Positions 1 through 8,110 of a DNA stretch of 64,000 bases are shown here, piece after piece. The translations under genes were made by a program, and so were the position numbers. Positions within the stretch are counted from its first letter, which is position 1; the number at the start of each line of letters is the position of its first letter. The notes under the pieces are model-generated. The model made no database searches, was not told the origin of the DNA, and saw only the letters and a list, made by a program, of their open reading frames with translations. The stretch covers positions 34,986 through 98,985 of the forward strand of contig JAWWAY010000011.1 of assembly GCA_033721235.1 (NCBI GenBank), given 5' to 3'. Source of the stretch: UBA5078 sp033721235 (GTDB taxonomy: Bacteria; Pseudomonadota; Gammaproteobacteria; Pseudomonadales; Pseudohongiellaceae).

Positions 1-203
1 AACACTTCACCAAAAACCCATGGCACGGCAACGATATATCCCAAGGCAGCGCCGTCCTTTTCTGCCATAAAGCTGAAGTACGCACTGGCCTTAAGCTTTG
101 CGGCAAAAGAAGCAGAGGACTCCAAAATACTCTCATCGTAACACTGGCTTTGAATATGGCAGACTTCGTCTAAGTCAGACGGCAACATGCTTCTAATTTT
201 CAC
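1..203 (-). CDS. GNAT-like acetyltransferase, 3' end cut by window edge
   Basis: A minus-strand reading frame runs off the left edge of the window. It starts at a GTG (201-203) with an AGGA about 11 bases upstream; an ATG at 186-188 is an alternative start. The visible 67 residues begin VKIRSMLPSDLDEVCHIQ and continue to a strand ending in ALGYIVAVPWVFGE. That is the layout of a GNAT N-acetyltransferase N-terminus: first strand, the helix after DL-D, then the pair of strands before motif A. The acetyl-CoA-binding motif lies outside the window, so substrate and activity cannot be judged. Family assignment is likely, function unknown. Confidence 0.6.
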   Translation of the reverse strand, partial: MKIRSMLPSDLDEVCHIQSQCYDESILESSASFAAKLKASAYFSFMAEKDGAALGYIVAVPWVFGEV

Positions 204-667
204 ACTAAGCTCAATCCTTGATTATCGGCTCTTACAGAGCAAGGGGGCGCCCCCCAAAAAGATGAGTGCAAGCTCTTCATTTTCCCTGCTCACTTTATTC
301 AGCTTGCCTGAGATTGTAGCACGATAGATATGGTTGCACGCCAGCTCTGTGCCTTGCTGGATTTGATTCGCCAGTTCATCAATATTCCAACATGAAACAA
401 TGACTTAAGAAAATTCGCAACAAACTGTAAGAGCTGTTCATAATAGGCAAGGCCAACCCCTTGCAGCTACAAACTCACTATAAGCTAAGCTCGTTATGCT
501 AGTAGAAGAAGCTGACCTAAGGGCCACTGTTACCCCCCCATTTGGATAGAATCGAAATCTCGGGACTTTCTGGTTTTGTGACCCAGTTCTAGACATATCT
601 TGGTAGAGGGGATATCGTAATACGTCATATATCTGGTTCTCTCATAGACCTTACGGGTTCAGGCCTA
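204..667. other. Intergenic stretch, no convincing gene
   Basis: No convincing gene is visible between the truncated acetyltransferase and the small FlgC-like gene. On the minus strand a 61-codon frame without a usable early start runs from 405 to its TAA at 223-225, ending 20 bases before the acetyltransferase start. Its translation (around NIDELANQIQQGTELAC) looks protein-like and may be a gene remnant. A 12-base palindrome of five G, CG, five C lies near 242-255. No promoter was identified with confidence. Confidence 0.4.
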
Positions 668-904
668 ATGATCAACTCCACCATGCAAATTGGCTCCACA
701 GGCATGCATAATGCCTACGCTGGAATGGTGCGATCTTCCCAACAGATCGCCAGCGCGACCACACAGCCCAATGGTGCCGGTATGCCGGAAATGATGGAAA
801 ACCTGGTATCACTCAAGATGAACCAGCAAGTATTCGACGCCTCAGCCAAAGTGGTGAAGACATCTGATCAATTGCTAGGTGTTTTGCTCGACGTGCACGC
901 CTGA
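668..904 (+). CDS. Small flagellar rod/hook-like protein (FlgC C-terminus-like)
   Basis: The gene encodes 78 residues. The C-terminal half, NLVSLKMNQQVFDASAKVVK followed by TSDQLLGVLLD, matches the C-terminal helix of flagellar basal-body rod and hook proteins (FlgC/FlgG/FlgE), which forms the axial coiled coil. The N-terminal half resembles the other amphipathic helix (MQIGSTGMHNAYAGMVRSSQ). A complete rod protein is much longer, so this is a minimal protein with only the two terminal helices, or a remnant. Such small orphans occur as hypothetical proteins in marine gammaproteobacteria. No other flagellar gene is nearby. No clear ribosome-binding site is seen; an ATG at 683 is an alternative start. 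Confidence 0.6.
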   Translation: MINSTMQIGSTGMHNAYAGMVRSSQQIASATTQPNGAGMPEMMENLVSLKMNQQVFDASAKVVKTSDQLLGVLLDVHA

Positions 905-944
905 GGCCTTCATCAGCTCTCGCCAAATGAACTAACAAACACAG

Positions 945-995
945 TCCTGTCCTGTCCTGTCCTGTCCTGTCCTGTCCTGTCCTGTCCTGTCCTGT
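945..995. repeat. Pentanucleotide microsatellite, (CCTGT)x10
   Basis: Ten perfect tandem copies of CCTGT fill 946-995, preceded by one more T. It begins about 40 bases after the stop codon of the FlgC-like gene and lies outside any reading frame. Perfect pentamer arrays of this length are prone to slippage and copy number could vary between strains. No effect on a neighbouring gene is evident. Confidence 0.95.
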
Positions 996-1222
996 TAGAA
1001 ATACTCATCCAACTATGCTCAAGAGCAAAGCGTGGATTGTTAGGCATGAGAATACTATCGTAGGGTACTCATTAGCAGAGTTGACAATAGTCTGATTGAA
1101 ATCAATTTGGCGGGAAAAGTTTATTGGCTAGAGCCGAAAAGGAGGAGCGCCTTCTCAACTCTAGCCAATTCACCAGCGACTTACTCCATTAAGTCTGTAG
1201 ATCTAGAGAGGTGCAGCTATAC

Positions 1223-1993
1223 CTATGCTGCTTCTTCAGTTTCCTCTTCCTCTACGGCTTCTTCTTCAGTTTCTTCTTCCTCAGTCTCTTCTTCGGCTTC
1301 TTCTTCCTCACTCTCTTCTTCTTCAATTTCTTCTTCGTCTATAAAGCCGTCGCCGTCAACATCATCATCGATAATACCATCGCCATCGGCATCTTCCGGC
1401 AGGGCTTCATCGCTGATGGTTAAGCCTTTTATCTCGATGAGACCTAGTAGCCCGTCGTACCAGTCATTCATGTTCAGAGGGTCACCACCTGGGTTTGTAA
1501 GAACTAGACCAAGCTGATAGTGACCGGCTGGCAATGTACTTACATCCACCTCAGCCAATTCAAATAGTTTTGTCTCAGTTTCGCTTGCGACGTTGCTGAC
1601 AGGCACTACGATGGCGGCAGCACTGTCATCTGGAGTGAAGATAATTACAGAGGCGTCAACTTCACCTGCACTAACAAGGTCTGAACCGCGGGGGAAGCGA
1701 ATGCTAATGTCCAAAGGCTCCCCAGTATAGACAATGCCTTTACCAGTACTAATAAGAGCCTTGACACCATTGGAAGCGTTGCCATTGCCTATATTATTAT
1801 TACCACCATTGCCATTGCCATTGCCGTTGCCATTGCCACCGGCATTAGAGTGGCCACCATTGCCATTACCATTCCCGCCGGCATTTGAGTTGCCACTATT
1901 GCCCTGAGCGGCTACCAATGTGGCCCCCAGCAGCATGCTAGCGCTAAGCGCCGCTGTCATGAGAGTCTTAAATACTGGAGTAAATGTCTTCAT
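1223..1993 (-). CDS. Secreted Gly/Asn-rich, acidic-tail protein with calcium-binding-type repeats
   Basis: The protein has 256 residues. Residues 1-29 form a typical signal peptide ending ATLVAAQ, so it is exported. Residues 30-75 are a low-complexity Gly/Asn linker built from GNGNGN and SNAGG units. About 80-190 look like a beta-sandwich domain (strand patterns such as DASVIIFTPDD and HYQLGLVLTNPGGDP). Around 200-222, DADGDGIIDDD and DVDGDGFIDEEE are two DxDxDG calcium-binding loops of the thrombospondin-3/dockerin type. The last 35 residues are almost only Glu with Thr, Ser, Ala and Val. The start is supported by TAAGAGG upstream of the ATG. No enzyme signature is seen. The acidic tail and DxDxDG loops suggest calcium binding at the cell surface (inference). 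Confidence 0.75.
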   Translation of the reverse strand: MKTFTPVFKTLMTAALSASMLLGATLVAAQGNSGNSNAGGNGNGNGGHSNAGGNGNGNGNGNGGNNNIGNGNASNGVKALISTGKGIVYTGEPLDISIRFPRGSDLVSAGEVDASVIIFTPDDSAAAIVVPVSNVASETETKLFELAEVDVSTLPAGHYQLGLVLTNPGGDPLNMNDWYDGLLGLIEIKGLTISDEALPEDADGDGIIDDDVDGDGFIDEEEIEEEESEEEEAEEETEEEETEEEAVEEEETEEAA

Positions 1994-2196
1994 GTTTTAC
2001 CTCTTAATTCTAATTTTGGGGCAGTGTATTCGTGAAATTCAAAAAGATAGTAGCATTGAGGGTATCTCGCATTTGTGCGCTAGGTCTCAACTTGAAGCTG
2101 CTTTCTCTGAGGCTGTGCTATTAATGTGAGGGTGATCACTTTAGTAAAGACTGATAGTTACCGTGCTCATCAGAAAAGGCGGTTAAACCTTTAGCG

Positions 2197-2973
2197 TTAG
2201 CTAGGTGTTAGCTCCTCTAGATTTACTCGCGGAAGGCTTTCAAAACCAGGCTTGGCAAATAGATAACCTTGCATTAACTCAATACCTGCGTTGCGCAGCC
2301 AGTTCATTTCGCCAATAGTTTCTATACCCTCTGCTAAAGGCACAATATTGAGATCGCGAAAAAGATTGACGCAATTCTTAACAATTATTTGCCTAGGCGT
2401 ATTTGTGTCTATATTACGGATTAGCTCCATGTCTAACTTAATAATGCTGGTCTGAAAATCGGCCAGCAAACCAAGCCCAGCATAACCCGCACCAAAGTCA
2501 TCAATAGCCGTTTTAAAGCCCAACTTTTTATAGTACTCGACTATGCCTTTTACAATACTACTATCTTCAATCTTCTCCCCTTCAGTGAACTCAAACATAA
2601 TTCTTTCTGTAGGAAAGCCATAGGTCTTTGCAGCCTCAATTGTGGTGCGTATACAACGCTCTGGCTTATAAACAGCATTGGGAAGAAAATTAATGCTTAG
2701 CATCGAGTCTAATTCTAGCTTTGACGCTAGGCCTATTGCCTTTACGCGACACAGCTGATCAAAAAGGTAGCGGTTACCATCGTTTACTTTAGAAATAACC
2801 GAATAAGCAGACTCGTTATTTAAACCACGCACGAGCGCTTCATAACCGAAAGTCTCTCCCGATTGGACATTAATAATAGGCTGAAATGCCATCGTGAAGT
2901 CGAAACCAAGGCGGCCGTGGTCGGCGCAATTGTCGCATGAGAACCTGTCATAAATTATTATATCGTCATTCAT
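2197..2973 (-). CDS. EAL-domain cyclic-di-GMP phosphodiesterase
   Basis: A stand-alone EAL domain of about 258 residues with no GGDEF or membrane segment. It should hydrolyse cyclic-di-GMP to pGpG. The catalytic signature looks complete: YEALVRG, SINFLPNA, FEFTEGE, the double-Asp metal motif AIDDFGAGYAGL, IIKLD, PLAEGIET and the closing MQGYLFAKP. A Cys pair (CDNCADHG) sits before the domain and could bind metal or form a disulfide. The sequence resembles the EAL half of BLUF-EAL proteins, but no BLUF domain is present. The ATG at 2973 has a GGTGGG-like ribosome site. An in-frame ATG at 3012 would add 13 residues and cannot be excluded. Confidence 0.85.
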   Translation of the reverse strand: MNDDIIIYDRFSCDNCADHGRLGFDFTMAFQPIINVQSGETFGYEALVRGLNNESAYSVISKVNDGNRYLFDQLCRVKAIGLASKLELDSMLSINFLPNAVYKPERCIRTTIEAAKTYGFPTERIMFEFTEGEKIEDSSIVKGIVEYYKKLGFKTAIDDFGAGYAGLGLLADFQTSIIKLDMELIRNIDTNTPRQIIVKNCVNLFRDLNIVPLAEGIETIGEMNWLRNAGIELMQGYLFAKPGFESLPRVNLEELTPS

Positions 2974-3160
2974 TATACGCACCCACCGCCTTTGTTGGCA
3001 CACTCGCTCCATTGCTTAGCTCAGTTGAGTATAAACACTGGGGCTTACAAGGTAAACACGCTATACGCTAGGATAGATGGGGGCTCTGGGAAAGATCATC
3101 TAGCTCTAGTATTGAGCACTGCTTAATTTGAGCTTTCACTAAAGCTCGCAATTTTGCATC

Positions 3161-3574
3161 TTACTCAACACTCACCCCACGCTCTAATGTCCAGCCCCGC
3201 GGGTTATGCTCAAAGCCAATATTGGCGTAATAATCATTGGCATCTGGTGCCGCAAACAACAGGAGCTTACATTTAGGGCCCAACTGTTCCTGGCTTAGGC
3301 TCAGCAAGTGCTTACCGATTCCCGCTCGTTGGTAGCTCTCACTAACCGCTAAGTCGGACAAATAGCAGCAGTAATGAAAGTCTGTCACACTGCGCGCGAC
3401 ACCCACTAGCTCATTATCGTGCCAAGCACTTACGATAAGATTGCTGTTGGCAAGCATGCCCTCTACCAAAGCCCTGTCGTCTATAGGGCGACGCTCGCCC
3501 AAGGCAGTTTTTTCTAGCAGTTCTATGAACTGGCTTGGGGTGATGGACTCGTTAATTCTGTATTCAATATTCAT
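3161..3574 (-). CDS. GNAT-family N-acetyltransferase
   Basis: A complete single-domain acetyltransferase of 137 residues, close to the usual minimum for the family. Strand 4 and the pyrophosphate-binding motif A are clear: LSDLAVSESYQRAGIGKHLL, of the Q/RxxGxG/A type that binds acetyl-CoA. Motif B is recognisable in NDYYANIGFEHNPRGWTLER. It resembles small YhbS/ElaA-like cytosolic acetyltransferases; the acceptor is unknown. It is a lone gene whose 5' end faces the divergently transcribed PadR gene about 160 bases away. Confidence 0.8.
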   Translation of the reverse strand: MNIEYRINESITPSQFIELLEKTALGERRPIDDRALVEGMLANSNLIVSAWHDNELVGVARSVTDFHYCCYLSDLAVSESYQRAGIGKHLLSLSQEQLGPKCKLLLFAAPDANDYYANIGFEHNPRGWTLERGVSVE

Positions 3575-3678
3575 GGTTTCTAGTGTCTGTCTAATCTATG
3601 TGCTCTTGTGCCAAAGGCAGTTCATTATAAGTAACACCCTCTCGTGCATGCCCAACACCAAGCATTTCTTATTTGTTG

Positions 3679-3713
3679 TTGACTTGATTTTTAATATCTA
3701 CTATTTTGTAGAT
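3679..3713 (+). promoter_or_regulatory. Sigma70-type promoter with palindrome centred on the -10, in front of padR
   Basis: TTGACT at 3679-3684 is separated by exactly 17 bases from TATTTT at 3702-3707. The -10 hexamer is the spacer of a perfect inverted repeat, ATCTAC (3696-3701) and GTAGAT (3708-3713). The PadR start codon follows at 3736. A palindrome covering the -10 immediately upstream of a repressor gene is the arrangement expected for autorepression by PadR (inference). Confidence 0.7.
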
Positions 3714-3735
3714 CATATTATAAGCGAGAAGCAAT

Positions 3736-4077
3736 ATGGCCAATACTACACGCATCGGAGAGTTAGAACTCATAGTACTCTTGGCTGTTATGCGCCTAGG
3801 CGATAACGCCTATGGCGCATCAATAAAACGGCTATTGAAGGATGAGATAGACAGAGATGTTGCCATCGGTGCGTTATACGCGACAACAGAGCGTCTTAAG
3901 GACAAGGGCTTGTTAACATCGACTGTTGGCGACCCAACCCCCCAACGCGGAGGCCGGGCAAAGAACCTATTGCAAGTTAGCGCTCATGGTCATGCAGCCG
4001 TGGGTTCTGCTAAGGCGACGCTTGAAACACTTTGGCAAGACATGGAGTTCGACGTTTCAGTTAAAGGAGCCGAGTAA
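3736..4077 (+). CDS. PadR-family transcriptional regulator
   Basis: The protein has 113 residues, mostly a PadR winged helix: ELELIVLLAVMRLGDNAYGASI opens the domain, the IGALYATTERLKDKGLL recognition region follows, and a GGRAKNLLQVSAHGH wing comes next. The PadR hallmark pattern of Tyr-Gly, then a LY-x-TLxRLxxKGLL-like segment, is present. The C-terminal dimerisation helix is short, as in small PadR proteins that repress transporter or permease genes. The stop codon abuts the ATG of the next gene (4078), so the two are almost certainly co-transcribed and translationally coupled. The palindrome over the promoter (3696-3713) is the likely operator. Confidence 0.85.
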   Translation: MANTTRIGELELIVLLAVMRLGDNAYGASIKRLLKDEIDRDVAIGALYATTERLKDKGLLTSTVGDPTPQRGGRAKNLLQVSAHGHAAVGSAKATLETLWQDMEFDVSVKGAE

Positions 4078-4761
4078 ATGCTCTCTCTCCCCCCTAATAA
4101 GAAGCCAAACCCAAATTATCCTAAGCTGGCCGAGCGGCTGCTTATGCTATGCCTTTCGCGTGAGATACGCGACTACGTCCTAGGTGACCTAACGGAAGAG
4201 TTTGCTGATCGAGCCCAATTCAACCCCTCGCTTGCGAGCCGTTGGGCCTGGAAGCAAACGCTTACGGCTATTCTAAAACTTTCCTTTCGAGGCAACTTAA
4301 AAGCATTGGCTATAGTATTAAACTTTATGTTTTTTGCTGTTCTTAGCTTTGTTCTGCTTAGCCTTTCAGGCTTCAATGTACATATTAGCTGGCCATTTAT
4401 ATTCGCTGGCCTCGTAGCTCTTCCCTTCATTCTATTGCCTATATCAAACAATCGCGGCGTGATTAGTGACATGCTGTATTACATTAGTACACCTACTCGC
4501 GCGTTGGGTAAAAACAGTTTAATGCAGTTATCTCAATTTGCCGCCTATGCTTGTAACTATTGCGTCCTAGTTTCGCCGATATTTATGCTGACACCTCTCA
4601 TGCATATCTTCATTACTGATGAGATTGCAGGCCAAACCCCATCCCTGCATTTCCTTATGGGCATGGCGTTGATGACGCTCGTTCATGCCACTGCACTTCA
4701 CTCTATGTTCTACCTTCTCAAAATTCGCGGAGAACAGGATGCACAACTCGCTATAGTTTAA
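4078..4761 (+). CDS. Membrane protein with permease-prefix-like N-terminus, PadR partner
   Basis: The protein has 227 residues. The N-terminal 60 residues, KLAERLLMLCLSREIRDYVL followed by GDLTEEFADRAQ and ASRWAWKQTL, follow the pattern of the permease prefix domain found ahead of MacB-like permeases and in small PadR-linked proteins (RLL...RD..LGDL.EEF......A..W.W.Q). Four hydrophobic segments follow: about 80-100, 103-123, 157-178 and 191-210. The MacB core and FtsX permease domains of the large fused proteins are absent. The gene begins at the base after the padR stop. The substrate is unknown; a PadR-controlled membrane stress or transport function is an inference. Confidence 0.6.
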   Translation: MLSLPPNKKPNPNYPKLAERLLMLCLSREIRDYVLGDLTEEFADRAQFNPSLASRWAWKQTLTAILKLSFRGNLKALAIVLNFMFFAVLSFVLLSLSGFNVHISWPFIFAGLVALPFILLPISNNRGVISDMLYYISTPTRALGKNSLMQLSQFAAYACNYCVLVSPIFMLTPLMHIFITDEIAGQTPSLHFLMGMALMTLVHATALHSMFYLLKIRGEQDAQLAIV

Positions 4762-4804
4762 AGCTCATCCCCTTTTTATTAAGACGCAACAGGGACCAAG
4801 TTCA

Positions 4805-5632
4805 ATGAAAAATAATATTTCAACGCTATTGCTATTCCTAGCCTATTTCACCTCTTTCGCTTCTTTTGCAGCGGAAACACGCATAGAAATACACAATATC
4901 TATGGTCATAAAGATGGTATGGCGATGTACTACAATGTAGAAATCCCCAAGAATCCAAATGGGATTGGAGTAATTTTTATTGTCAGCGGCGGCTGGCTAT
5001 CAGGTACTGACAACCTCAATATTTCAAGACCTTTTTGGGAAATCATGCTGGATAAGGGCTACACCCTCTTCCAGCTTTATCACCCAGGCATGCCAACTTA
5101 CAAAATTCCGGATGCCTATGAAGGTGTGCGTCTAGGCGTCAAAACTATCCTAGCCGAAGCCAGCGATTTCGGCATTAGCCAAGTCAAAATGGGCGTCTTC
5201 GGAATAAGCTCTGGCGGGCACCTAAGTTTACTAACAGCATTTGATGCAGAGCTTCAACAGGAAACGGAAGAGCTTAGCCATTCAATAGGAGCCGCCGTGG
5301 CTTTCATGCCGCCAACAGATCTTAAAGGGGGCGACTTCGATCAAATTTTATTCGGGGCCTCTCCAATGGACTTCGACCCAGCATTAATTTCATCACTCTC
5401 GCCAATCGATCGCGTAACAGCTGCTGCTCCCCCCACCATTATTATTCATGGCACTAAAGATGCGGCTGTGGACTACAGGCGAAATAGTGTTCGACTTTTT
5501 GAAACACTGCAAGCCAAGGCAGTACCAAGCAAACTAGTTCCCATCGATGCAGGGCATGAGGTTTTCCCTGAAGCGCAAATGACACATGCACAAAAGGAGT
5601 ATTTGACCTGGCTGGAGGAGCACTTGCAATGA
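4805..5632 (+). CDS. Exported alpha/beta hydrolase (BD-FAE/acetylesterase-like)
   Basis: The protein has 275 residues with a signal peptide ending SFASFA, so it is periplasmic or secreted. The fold markers are in order: an oxyanion-region SGGWLSG replacing the usual HGGG, the nucleophile elbow GISSGG (catalytic Ser about residue 141), the acid strand IIIHGTKDAAVDYRRN and the catalytic His in DAGHEVF. This matches carboxylesterase/acetylesterase proteins of the BD-FAE type. The substrate is unknown. AGGGACC lies upstream of the ATG. It follows the PadR pair by 43 bases on the same strand and may belong to the same transcript. Confidence 0.75.
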   Translation: MKNNISTLLLFLAYFTSFASFAAETRIEIHNIYGHKDGMAMYYNVEIPKNPNGIGVIFIVSGGWLSGTDNLNISRPFWEIMLDKGYTLFQLYHPGMPTYKIPDAYEGVRLGVKTILAEASDFGISQVKMGVFGISSGGHLSLLTAFDAELQQETEELSHSIGAAVAFMPPTDLKGGDFDQILFGASPMDFDPALISSLSPIDRVTAAAPPTIIIHGTKDAAVDYRRNSVRLFETLQAKAVPSKLVPIDAGHEVFPEAQMTHAQKEYLTWLEEHLQ

Positions 5633-5730
5633 ATGGGTAAAGAGACAAAAGCCTCTTTACATAGCAAATCTATAGCTTAAGTATCTGCTCTCGTTTTTAG
5701 AAATTCCCCTAGAAGGCAAAGACTTACCCC

Positions 5731-5910
5731 AAAATCAAAGGGGTCAGAGTAATTTGATCGCAACGCACTTAACAGCGCTGCCATCAACCATACTTGGGGG
5801 CCAGCCCCCCAAGTAAAATTGGGGTCTGACCCGCTTTTTCAGTTTTCATTCACCCCGCAAACGCACGTACTTTGGGGCCTGGACCGAAATTCATTTTGGG
5901 GTCTGACCCC
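5731..5910. repeat. MITE-like fragment with GGGGTCTGACCCC palindromes
   Basis: This non-coding stretch lies between convergent genes. It starts with AAAATCAAAGGGGTCAGA (5731-5748), identical to the left end of the complete inverted-repeat element at 63360-63513. It then holds a perfect 9-bp hairpin (5792-5800 with 5806-5814) and two copies of TTGGGGTCTGACCC (around 5819-5832 and 5897-5910), the second a near-perfect palindrome. No coding capacity is seen. The reading is a decayed or composite miniature element of the same family. The hairpin at 5792-5814 could also end transcription of the upstream hydrolase gene. Confidence 0.6.
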
Positions 5911-5945
5911 GATTGTTCCAATGGTTTGTGACCCCAATGGTTCAC

Positions 5946-7973
5946 TCATGGCGCTACGATATTCACATTCACCATGTCGTATTGGAGCGAATCGAAATCG
6001 ACAGTATTATTGGGCGTATTGTCTAAGCCGAAGATAAAATTAAAGTCGCCCTCTGGCAAGCCATCTGGGAATGAGTAAAGGCTCAGTGACGGAATATCCA
6101 TGGCCGGTAATGCCACCGTCGGGGCTAGGCCTGGAACCCAGCTGTAGCTATCCAGATTGAAAGAGAATATTAACTCTCCAAACTGGGCAACAACCCACCA
6201 TTCTGCCGTCTCGGTTTCGACGCCCGGCGTTAAGGACAAACCAATCGACAAGGGGTCACCGGGCACTAGCGATATCGAATTTCTAAACCCGTTCACGCGA
6301 ATGGCTGGGTCTAAAACTGGCTCGGCCTCCTCGTAAGCCCAAGGCCAGTAATCACTTGGGCCCATAGTCACCTCAAAGGTAATGGGCTGTTCTTGTGGTA
6401 AGCCTCCATTGGTACCTAGGGTAATAGTGGCATCGATACTTTCCAGCCCTATTGTTCCGTTTATGCTACTGCCGATATCTGAGAAACCGGCAATCTCGGA
6501 TGTATTCGTGCCGCTAATGCCTCCTTCAGCATTAAGGTCGAGAGTAATCGGCAACCAAGAGACGACCGTGCTAGCAGAGTCCAAAGTCAGAACGCCATCT
6601 TCAATAGTCAGGTTCAGTGAGGAAGGAGGGTACATTACGCAGCAAATGTGACCCGCTGGATCAATGATGTTGTCTATTGTTAGTTCCATACCAGGAATAT
6701 AGTAGTCAGTTCCAACAGGAGGTAGAGAACTACCAGTAGGAATAGGGGCTGGGGTGAACGTTTGGCACATCACAATGCCAAGCTCTTGTCCGCTGCCATT
6801 CATCGACAATCCGCCATCCTCGCCATCTGTAAGGAATGAAAATAAGAATCCGGATTTTCCTGCCCCTTTTGTATCTGAGGACTGATCAAGGTCAGAACTT
6901 TCGATAATAAAAGGTTGCCCTGCGATATAGCCTGCCGCAACCAAGTCTATCGCGTGAGCACCCCAATTATTCTCCCCCTCTGGCCACGTATAGCCGGCCT
7001 CACAATCGGCGCCGCCTTCCATCGCTTCAATTACATTGTTGAAGTGCAGCGCTCCCTGACCTTGTGAGGTCGCCGTTTTGTCGCCATTGCTAGAGGCATA
7101 GTCCGTATCGCCGTAAAACCCCCAGTGTTTGGTTTCTATGCGCTCATGCAGGTCATTGTCGGCCAAGTACTGCAGCTTACCCTTGATGACATTATCCCAG
7201 CGCACCCCACTTCCCGATGTGCGTGAGGTAGACTGACGATTCATCGCAGTGCCCAGCTGGCCCACTAGTGAACTATCCCCTTCTAGGCCCGCTACGTGGC
7301 TATGGGGTAACTCCAAGTTTGTGGTGTTAGCCAAGAACTGAAGGCTGTTCGCCACAGACATAGGAGCACACTGATTCAAGGCTGTTTCTATATTAGGGTG
7401 GTCCAACTGAAATATCTGACGATTATTGGTGACATCGCCAAAGCTGATTGGGTCTAGGGATGGCGTCACTTTAGGAGAAGCGTTACTCCCGTTCGTGGGC
7501 AGCTCAGTACTCAATCCTCCTTGGGACACGGTCTCCGAGCCCACATCGAAGGTGGTTTCGCTACCGCTAGGCGCTTGCTCATGGACTTGATCAGAATAGA
7601 TAAGGTAGGCATTCAAAGACTCAAGATCAGTCCCAGCGTCTACATCAAGATCAAACTTCACGGACAAATTGGGATAAGGATATTGAGAATCTGGCAGTAC
7701 GGGAAGATTACGCACCACCCAATCGCCCCCACGCACCATATTCACAAATCCAGAGTCGATCGATGTCACCCCGCGCAGCTGCATCACATCGACATTCAAT
7801 AGCCCTATACTAGAGTCCAGCACAGGCAGATCGTCGTGGGGGAAGTCTAGTTGGCTAATGGTGACGCCGCTTTCGACAGTGATGGGAACATCTACCGCCA
7901 TCGCATTAGTACTGGCAAAGACGGTGAGAGCTAAAAATAGAGCAGTGTTGAGTTTATTAGTTGGACAGGCCAT
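5946..7973 (-). CDS. Large secreted protein with papain/C39-like Cys-His core
   Basis: The protein has about 675 residues. The ATG at 7973 has GGAG six bases upstream and gives a normal signal peptide ending STNAMA; a TTG nine codons earlier is less likely. In the middle, QLDHPNIETALNQCAPMSVA followed by NSLQFL (Cys about 202) and NNWGAHAIDLVAAG (His about 340) match the Cys and His blocks of papain-like C39 domains. The flanks appear to be beta-sandwich domains, and the C-terminal half contains choice-of-anchor-like Gly/Asp-rich strands. An exported cysteine peptidase or peptidase-like binding protein is possible. No sorting signal (PEP-CTERM or LPXTG) is seen. It shares a divergent promoter region with the sensor kinase at 8111. 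Confidence 0.55.
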   Translation of the reverse strand: MACPTNKLNTALFLALTVFASTNAMAVDVPITVESGVTISQLDFPHDDLPVLDSSIGLLNVDVMQLRGVTSIDSGFVNMVRGGDWVVRNLPVLPDSQYPYPNLSVKFDLDVDAGTDLESLNAYLIYSDQVHEQAPSGSETTFDVGSETVSQGGLSTELPTNGSNASPKVTPSLDPISFGDVTNNRQIFQLDHPNIETALNQCAPMSVANSLQFLANTTNLELPHSHVAGLEGDSSLVGQLGTAMNRQSTSRTSGSGVRWDNVIKGKLQYLADNDLHERIETKHWGFYGDTDYASSNGDKTATSQGQGALHFNNVIEAMEGGADCEAGYTWPEGENNWGAHAIDLVAAGYIAGQPFIIESSDLDQSSDTKGAGKSGFLFSFLTDGEDGGLSMNGSGQELGIVMCQTFTPAPIPTGSSLPPVGTDYYIPGMELTIDNIIDPAGHICCVMYPPSSLNLTIEDGVLTLDSASTVVSWLPITLDLNAEGGISGTNTSEIAGFSDIGSSINGTIGLESIDATITLGTNGGLPQEQPITFEVTMGPSDYWPWAYEEAEPVLDPAIRVNGFRNSISLVPGDPLSIGLSLTPGVETETAEWWVVAQFGELIFSFNLDSYSWVPGLAPTVALPAMDIPSLSLYSFPDGLPEGDFNFIFGLDNTPNNTVDFDSLQYDMVNVNIVAP

Positions 7974-8110
7974 GTCGCACTCCACAGTTGAGTTGATCAA
8001 GCTGGCTAGAATGATAGTGCGATAGCAACATTGAGATAATCCCCGAGTTCAGGGAGATGAATAGTGCTAGAAAGAACGGATAATAATAAAGAATAGATTA
8101 AGATACCCCT

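Noticed and set aside
1107..1517. Plus-strand Ser-rich and Phe-rich open frames
   Set aside because: They are antisense to the Glu-rich tail of the secreted protein; the composition is a by-product of the GAA/GAG tract.
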